This document shows positions 60,098-64,000 of a stretch of DNA of 64,000 nucleotides, piece after piece (the first letter of the stretch is position 1; each line of letters starts with the position of its first letter). The notes beneath the pieces are model-generated. The model was not told where the DNA came from, did no database searches, and saw only the letters and a program-made list of their open reading frames with translations. A program made the translations under genes and the position numbers. The stretch spans positions 2,735,278 through 2,799,277 of the forward strand of contig NZ_JEMG01000001.1 of assembly GCF_000600295.1 (NCBI RefSeq). The letters are read 5' to 3'. This DNA comes from Hylemonella gracilis str. Niagara R (GTDB lineage: Bacteria; Pseudomonadota; Gammaproteobacteria; Burkholderiales; Burkholderiaceae_C).

Positions 60098-60112
60098 GCA
60101 CAAAAAATGTGC
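60098..60112 (+). promoter_or_regulatory. NtrC-like binding site upstream of the nitrate operon
   Basis: GCAC-N7-GTGC at 60098-60112 matches the half-site pattern of the NtrC consensus (GCACC-N5-GGTGC). It lies about 100-115 bp upstream of the sigma-54 promoter, the usual enhancer distance. NtrC binding is inferred. Confidence 0.6.
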
Positions 60113-60211
60113 CCGGCCCGCGCCCGCTGGCGCACGGCCTTCCGCAGCCGGCACACTCACTAAATTACTGATTCATAAGGAAATTTTTCCTCAGATCGAG
60201 CAAAAAAATTC

Positions 60212-60227
60212 TGGCACGGATTCTGCT
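60212..60227 (+). promoter_or_regulatory. Sigma-54 promoter of the nitrate assimilation operon
   Basis: TGGCACG at 60212-60218 and CTGCT at 60223-60227 match the -24/-12 consensus (TGGCACG-N4-TTGCW) with one difference; the GG and GC pairs are separated by exactly 10 bp as required. Transcription should begin near 60238, just before the first ANTAR hairpin. Confidence 0.8.
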
Positions 60228-60240
60228 TAGGTGTTGTCGT

Positions 60241-60301
60241 GCCTGACCAATGAAGGTTAGGCGCCGCTCTCCTCAGGATTGCGCTTGGACAACGGCGTCC
60301 A
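60241..60301 (+). promoter_or_regulatory. ANTAR-binding leader: two hexaloop hairpins
   Basis: P1 (60241-60262) is GCCTGACC-AATGAA-GGTTAGGC, an 8-bp stem with a hexaloop that has A1 and G4. P2 (60286-60301) is TGGAC-AACGGC-GTCCA, a 5-bp stem, again with a hexaloop having A1 and G4. Paired hairpins with these loop residues are the known ANTAR RNA motif. P2 shares sequence with the 5' strand of the following terminator, so the two structures exclude each other. Confidence 0.82.
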
Positions 60302-60350
60302 TTTCCCGCGAGCTCACGTTCGCGGCGGAATGGGCGCCGTTTTTGTTTTT
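60292..60350 (+). terminator. Leader terminator of the nitrate operon (antitermination target)
   Basis: The 5' strand (60292-60303) pairs with 60329-60340 in a continuous 12-bp stem (one G-U pair), extended by a further CGCGA/TCGCG pairing, and is followed by TTTTGTTTTT at 60341-60350. This is a strong Rho-independent terminator 41 nt before the start of the binding-protein gene. Confidence 0.88.
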
Positions 60351-60391
60351 GCGTTCTGTCTTGTATTCGCCTTGTCATCAGGAGTCCACCC

Positions 60392-61699
60392 ATGAAGAAC
60401 CGCCCGCTGCCCGCCTCATCCTCCCGCCGCACGCTCTTGCGCCAGGCCGCCGCCGTGGGCGGTGCCGCCGTCGCCGGTAGCTTGTGGTCCAGCCGCGTCG
60501 CGGCATCCACCCAACTGGAGACCAAGGCCGCCAAGCTGGGCTTCATCGCGCTGACCGATGCCGCGCCCCTGTTCGTGGCCGATGAAAAAGGCTTCTTCAA
60601 GAAGCACGGCATGACGGAAGTGGAAGTGCTCAAGCAATCCTCCTGGGGCACGACACGCGACAACCTGGTGCTGGGCTCCAAGAACAACGGCATCGACGGC
60701 GCGCACATCCTCACCCCCATGCCCTACTTGATGACCACGGGGGCGATCACCGCCAACAACGTGCCGACCCCCATGACCATCGTGGCACGGCTCAATGTCG
60801 GCGGCCAGGGCATTTCGGTGGGCAGCGAATACCAGGACCTCAAAGTCGGTCTTGACGCCAAGGCCTTCGGCAAGGCCATGCAAGCCAAGCGCGCCAAGAC
60901 TGGCAAGCCGGTCAACGCGGCCGTGACCTTCCCCGGAGGCACGCACGATCTCTGGATGCGCTACTGGCTGGCCGCGAGCGGCATCGACCCCAACAAAGAC
61001 ATCAACACCATCGTCGTGCCGCCACCTCAGATGGTCGCGAACATGAAGGTTGGAAGCATGGACACCTTCTGCGTCTGCGAGCCCTGGAACCGCCAGCTCA
61101 TCAACCAGAAGATCGGCTACACGGCGCTGACCACCAGCGAACTCTGGATGGACCACCCGGAAAAGGCCCTGGGTCTGCGCAAGGACTATGTCGACGCCAA
61201 CCCCAACGCCACCAAGGCCCTGATCAAGGCCGTCATGGAAGCCCAGATGTGGTGCGAGGACCCGGCCAACCGCGCCGAGGTAGCCGAGATCTGTTCGCGT
61301 CGGCGCTGGATCAGCGCGCCGGTCGAGGATGTGATCGACCGCGTCAAAGGCGACTTCGACTACGGCACCGGCCGCGTGGAGATGAACAGCAAGTTCCAGA
61401 TGCGCTTCTGGAAGGACCATGCCAGCTACCCATTCCAGAGCCACGACCTGTGGTTCCTGACCGAGGACATCCGCTGGGGTTATCTGCCGCCCAACCTGGA
61501 CACCAAGGCCCTGATCGCCAAGGTGAACCGCGAAGACCTCTGGCGCGCGGCCGCCAAGGAACTGGGCGTGGCGGCAAAGGACATTCCCACCAGCACCTCG
61601 CGCGGTGTGGAAAAGTTCTTCGACGGCAAGGTCTTCGACCCAGCCAACCCCAAGAAGTACCTGGACAGCCTGTCCATCAAGTACCTCAAGAGCGCCTGA
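60392..61699 (+). CDS. Nitrate ABC transporter substrate-binding protein (NrtA/NasF type)
   Basis: Periplasmic nitrate-binding protein, first gene of the operon after the leader. The 435-aa product has a twin-arginine signal (SRRTLLRQ at residues 11-18, followed by AAAVGGAAVAGSLWSSRVAAS). The mature domain shows the NrtA/CmpA family pattern: KLGFIALTDAAPLFVADEKGFF, YLMTTGAIT, VTFPGGTHDLWMRYWLAASG, VCEPWNRQLINQ and YPFQSHDLWFLTEDIRWGYLP. Tat export implies folding in the cytoplasm. Confidence 0.93.
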   Translation: MKNRPLPASSSRRTLLRQAAAVGGAAVAGSLWSSRVAASTQLETKAAKLGFIALTDAAPLFVADEKGFFKKHGMTEVEVLKQSSWGTTRDNLVLGSKNNGIDGAHILTPMPYLMTTGAITANNVPTPMTIVARLNVGGQGISVGSEYQDLKVGLDAKAFGKAMQAKRAKTGKPVNAAVTFPGGTHDLWMRYWLAASGIDPNKDINTIVVPPPQMVANMKVGSMDTFCVCEPWNRQLINQKIGYTALTTSELWMDHPEKALGLRKDYVDANPNATKALIKAVMEAQMWCEDPANRAEVAEICSRRRWISAPVEDVIDRVKGDFDYGTGRVEMNSKFQMRFWKDHASYPFQSHDLWFLTEDIRWGYLPPNLDTKALIAKVNREDLWRAAAKELGVAAKDIPTSTSRGVEKFFDGKVFDPANPKKYLDSLSIKYLKSA

Positions 61700-61728
61700 T
61701 CCCGCCCCTGTTCGCAGAAGGAAGTCCC

Positions 61729-62592
61729 ATGAGCACCCCCGACACCCTGGAACCCATCCGGCTCGCACCCGCGGCCAAGGCTTCACGGGCCGGCGCCTGG
61801 CTGGCCGCCAAGACACGCAGTCTGGCCCTGACCGTGCTGCCGCCCCTGATCCTCATCGGCCTGCTGGTGCTGATCTGGGAGCTGCTGGGCGCGCGGCCCG
61901 GCGCCACCCTGCCGCCGCCCAGCCGGGTGGTGCAGGAAACCTGGGAGCTGATCGTGAGCCCCTTCTACGACAACGGCGGCAACGACGTGGGCCTGGCCTG
62001 GCAGCTGCTGGCCAGTCTCAAGCGCGTGGCGTATGGCTACGCGCTGGCGGTGGTGGTCGGCGTGGGCCTGGGCGTGCTGGTGGGCCAGTCCAGTTGGGCG
62101 CTGCGCGGCCTGGACCCCTTGTTCCAGGTGCTGCGCACGGTGCCGCCGCTGGCCTGGCTGCCGATCTCGCTCGCGGGCTTTCGAGATGGCCACCCCTCGG
62201 CCATCTTCGTGATCTTCATCACCGCCATCTGGCCCATCATCATCAACACCTCCATCGGCATCCGCAACATCCCGGAGGACTACCGCAACGTGGCCCGGGT
62301 GATCCGGCTCAACGGGTTCGAGTACTTCGGCAAGATCATGTTGCCCGCGGCGGCACCCTTCATCTTCTCGGGGCTGCGCATCGGCGTGGGCCTGTCTTGG
62401 CTGGCCATCGTCGCGGCCGAGATGCTGATCGGCGGCGTGGGCATCGGCTTCTTCATCTGGGACGCCTGGAACTCCTCGCGCATCAGCGACATCATCCTCG
62501 CCCTCATCTACGTCGGGCTGATCGGCTTCCTGCTCGATCGCCTCGTCGCCTGGATCGGCCGCGTCGTGACACGCGGCACCGCCGCCAGCTGA
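61729..62592 (+). CDS. ntrB: Nitrate ABC transporter permease (NrtB/NasE type)
   Basis: Inner-membrane permease of 287 aa. Hydrophobic segments include ALTVLPPLILIGLLVLIWEL, YGYALAVVVGVGLGVLVGQ and a run near IFVIFITAIWPIIINTSIGI. The EAA loop region (VARVIRLNGFEYFGKIMLPAAAP) is present. The frame continues upstream into the previous gene to 61249; ATG 61729, preceded by AGAAGGAAG, is the real start. It lies 29 nt after the binding-protein gene. Confidence 0.93.
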   Translation: MSTPDTLEPIRLAPAAKASRAGAWLAAKTRSLALTVLPPLILIGLLVLIWELLGARPGATLPPPSRVVQETWELIVSPFYDNGGNDVGLAWQLLASLKRVAYGYALAVVVGVGLGVLVGQSSWALRGLDPLFQVLRTVPPLAWLPISLAGFRDGHPSAIFVIFITAIWPIIINTSIGIRNIPEDYRNVARVIRLNGFEYFGKIMLPAAAPFIFSGLRIGVGLSWLAIVAAEMLIGGVGIGFFIWDAWNSSRISDIILALIYVGLIGFLLDRLVAWIGRVVTRGTAAS

Positions 62593-62620
62593 ACCCGAAC
62601 CCCGCACGGAGAACGACACC

Positions 62621-63475
62621 ATGAACAACGCCTACCTCAGCCTGTCCCAGGTGGACATGACCTTCCAAAGCCGCAACGGCGCCAGCAACCCCGTCCTGCG
62701 CAACATCAACCTCGACGTGCGGCGGGGCGAGTTCATCACCCTGATCGGCCACTCGGGCTGCGGCAAGTCGACTGTCCTCAACATCGTCGCCGGCCTGTTG
62801 CGGGCCACGCAAGGCGGCGTGATCCTGGACGGCCGCGAAGTCAACTCGCCCGGACCGGACCGCGCGGTGGTCTTCCAGAACCACTCTCTGCTGCCCTGGC
62901 TCACCGTGCACCAGAACGTGGCGCTCGCGGTCGAGAAGATCTTCCGCGACAGCAAAACGGCGGCCGAGCGCAAGGCCTGGGTGCTGCACAACCTGGAAAT
63001 GGTGAACATGACGCACGCGCTGCACCGCCTGCCCTCCGAAATCTCGGGCGGCATGAAGCAGCGCGTGGGCATCGCACGCGCGCTGTCCATGGAACCCAAG
63101 GTACTGCTGCTCGACGAACCCTTTGGCGCGCTGGACGCCCTGACCCGCGCCCACCTGCAGGACGAAGTCATCCGCATCCAGGGGGAGCTGGGCAACACCG
63201 TGCTGATGATCACCCACGACGTGGACGAGGCCGTGCTGCTGTCGGACCGCGTGGTGATGATGACCAACGGCCCGGCCGCCACCATCGGTCAGATTTTGGA
63301 CGTACCTCTGGCGCGGCCGCGCGACCGCATCGCGCTGGCGGGCGACGCCACCTACAACCACTGCCGGCAGGAGATCCTGAGCTTCCTGCACGAGAAGCAA
63401 CGCAAGGTGGAATCCATCGCCACACCCCGCGCCGACGGCGCCAACGACAAACAGGCCGTTGCCCTGCGGGCCTGA
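62621..63475 (+). CDS. Nitrate ABC transporter ATP-binding protein (NrtD/NasD type)
   Basis: ATPase of the nitrate importer. The 284-aa product has Walker A (LIGHSGCGKST), Q-loop (VVFQNHSLLPWLT), the signature EISGGMKQRVGIARAL, Walker B (VLLLDEPFGALDALTR) and H-loop (LMITHDVDEAV). There is one ATPase gene of the single-domain type, not the NrtC fusion with a binding domain found in cyanobacteria. Spacing to the permease is 28 nt. Confidence 0.95.
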   Translation: MNNAYLSLSQVDMTFQSRNGASNPVLRNINLDVRRGEFITLIGHSGCGKSTVLNIVAGLLRATQGGVILDGREVNSPGPDRAVVFQNHSLLPWLTVHQNVALAVEKIFRDSKTAAERKAWVLHNLEMVNMTHALHRLPSEISGGMKQRVGIARALSMEPKVLLLDEPFGALDALTRAHLQDEVIRIQGELGNTVLMITHDVDEAVLLSDRVVMMTNGPAATIGQILDVPLARPRDRIALAGDATYNHCRQEILSFLHEKQRKVESIATPRADGANDKQAVALRA

Positions 63476-63510
63476 AACCGACGACCGACACGACACCCCA
63501 GGAGACTTAC

Positions 63511-64000
63511 ATGGACATGCGAGCGAGCAGGCTGAAGCTGGTGATGGTCGGCAACGGCATGGCCGGCGTGCGCAGCCTCGAGGAACTGCTGAAGCTGGCG
63601 CCCGATCTCTACGACATCACCGTCTTCGGCGCCGAGCCCCACCCCAACTACAACCGCATCCTGCTCTCGCCCGTGCTCGCGGGTGAACAGCAGTTGGAAG
63701 ACATCGTGCTCAACGACTGGGCCTGGTACGAGACAAACGGCATCACCCTGCACGCAGGCTGGACGGTCACGGAGATCGACCGACGCCAGCGTCTCGTGCA
63801 CGCCCGTAACGCCCAGGGCGAAACGCGCAGCGCCCCTTATGACCGGCTGATCCTCGCGACCGGCTCGAACCCCTTCATCCTGCCCGTACCGGGCAAGGAC
63901 CTGCAAGGCGTGCTGGCCTACCGCGACATCGCCGACACCGAGGCCATGATCGCCGCCGCCGCGCAATACAAGCACGCCGTCGTGATCGGCGGCGGCCTGC
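63511..64000 (+). CDS. nirB: NAD(P)H-nitrite reductase large subunit, N-terminal part
   Basis: Start of the assimilatory nitrite reductase large subunit, which reduces nitrite to ammonium. 163 codons are seen before the window ends. They show an FAD-binding Rossmann motif (LVMVGNGMAGVRSLEELL), NYNRILLSPVLAG typical of NirB/NasB proteins, LILATGSNPFILPVPG and the start of the NAD-binding motif (VVIGGGL). ATG 63511 has GGAGA 5 nt upstream. It is 35 nt after the ATPase gene, in the same operon. A NasB nitrate-reductase subunit has a similar N-terminus; NirB is preferred from general order. Confidence 0.85.
   Translation, partial: MDMRASRLKLVMVGNGMAGVRSLEELLKLAPDLYDITVFGAEPHPNYNRILLSPVLAGEQQLEDIVLNDWAWYETNGITLHAGWTVTEIDRRQRLVHARNAQGETRSAPYDRLILATGSNPFILPVPGKDLQGVLAYRDIADTEAMIAAAAQYKHAVVIGGGL

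Overview
The window is a GC-rich chromosomal segment of a betaproteobacterium, most likely of the order Burkholderiales and probably the family Comamonadaceae. The evidence is the fused aroA-cmk gene, a tmRNA tag reading ANDERFALAA, the gene order gyrA-serC-pheA-tyrA-aroA/cmk-rpsA-ihfB-lapAB-rfaE1, and a gloB/methyltransferase/rnhA block. The taxonomic call rests on gene content and order only, because no database search was possible.

Layout. 1-5.4 kb: a two-partner secretion pair, the large adhesin/exoprotein TpsA (running off the left edge) and its transporter TpsB. 5.7-13 kb: an orphan efflux-type adaptor protein, rnhA, a methyltransferase, gloB, mltD, and an amino-acid ABC transporter permease and binding protein without an ATPase gene beside them. 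13-16 kb: recR, ybaB and dnaX; dnaX carries an A9 slippery run followed by a hairpin that should give the short gamma form. 16.2-27.3 kb: chemotaxis, with one receptor on the + strand, the 4.5S SRP RNA (ffs), and a long minus-strand operon (MCP-like protein, cheY, STAS, cheA, mcp, cheW, cheR, cheD, cheB). CheA has an extra central module resembling the c-di-GMP-binding MshEN fold. 27.6-30.4 kb: a CI/S24-type repressor next to the 3' end of ssrA, then gph and ubiG. 30.4-44.4 kb: an OmpA-type lipoprotein and the gyrA-to-rfaE1 housekeeping run (DNA topology, serine/aromatic biosynthesis, ribosomal protein S1, IHF, LPS control). 44.5-45.5 kb: two small envelope-type unknowns. 45.5-54.6 kb: 5-oxoprolinase, a divergent winged-helix regulator, a DctPQM TRAP transporter and a chemoreceptor directly behind it; this looks like one locus for 5-oxoproline (pyroglutamate) uptake, breakdown and possibly taxis. 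54.6-58.5 kb: a cytoplasmic PAS histidine kinase and a REC-PAS-GGDEF-EAL regulator. 58.8-64 kb: nitrate assimilation, with a NIT-ANTAR regulator, a sigma-54 promoter with an NtrC-like site, an RNA leader with two ANTAR hairpins and a terminator, a nitrate ABC transporter, and the start of nirB running off the right edge.

The most notable items are the complete NtrC/sigma-54 plus ANTAR antitermination switch in front of the nitrate operon, the predicted dnaX frameshift element, the MshEN-like insertion in CheA, the oxoprolinase/TRAP/MCP locus, and a structured GC-rich repeat inserted in frame within the EPSP synthase domain of aroA-cmk.
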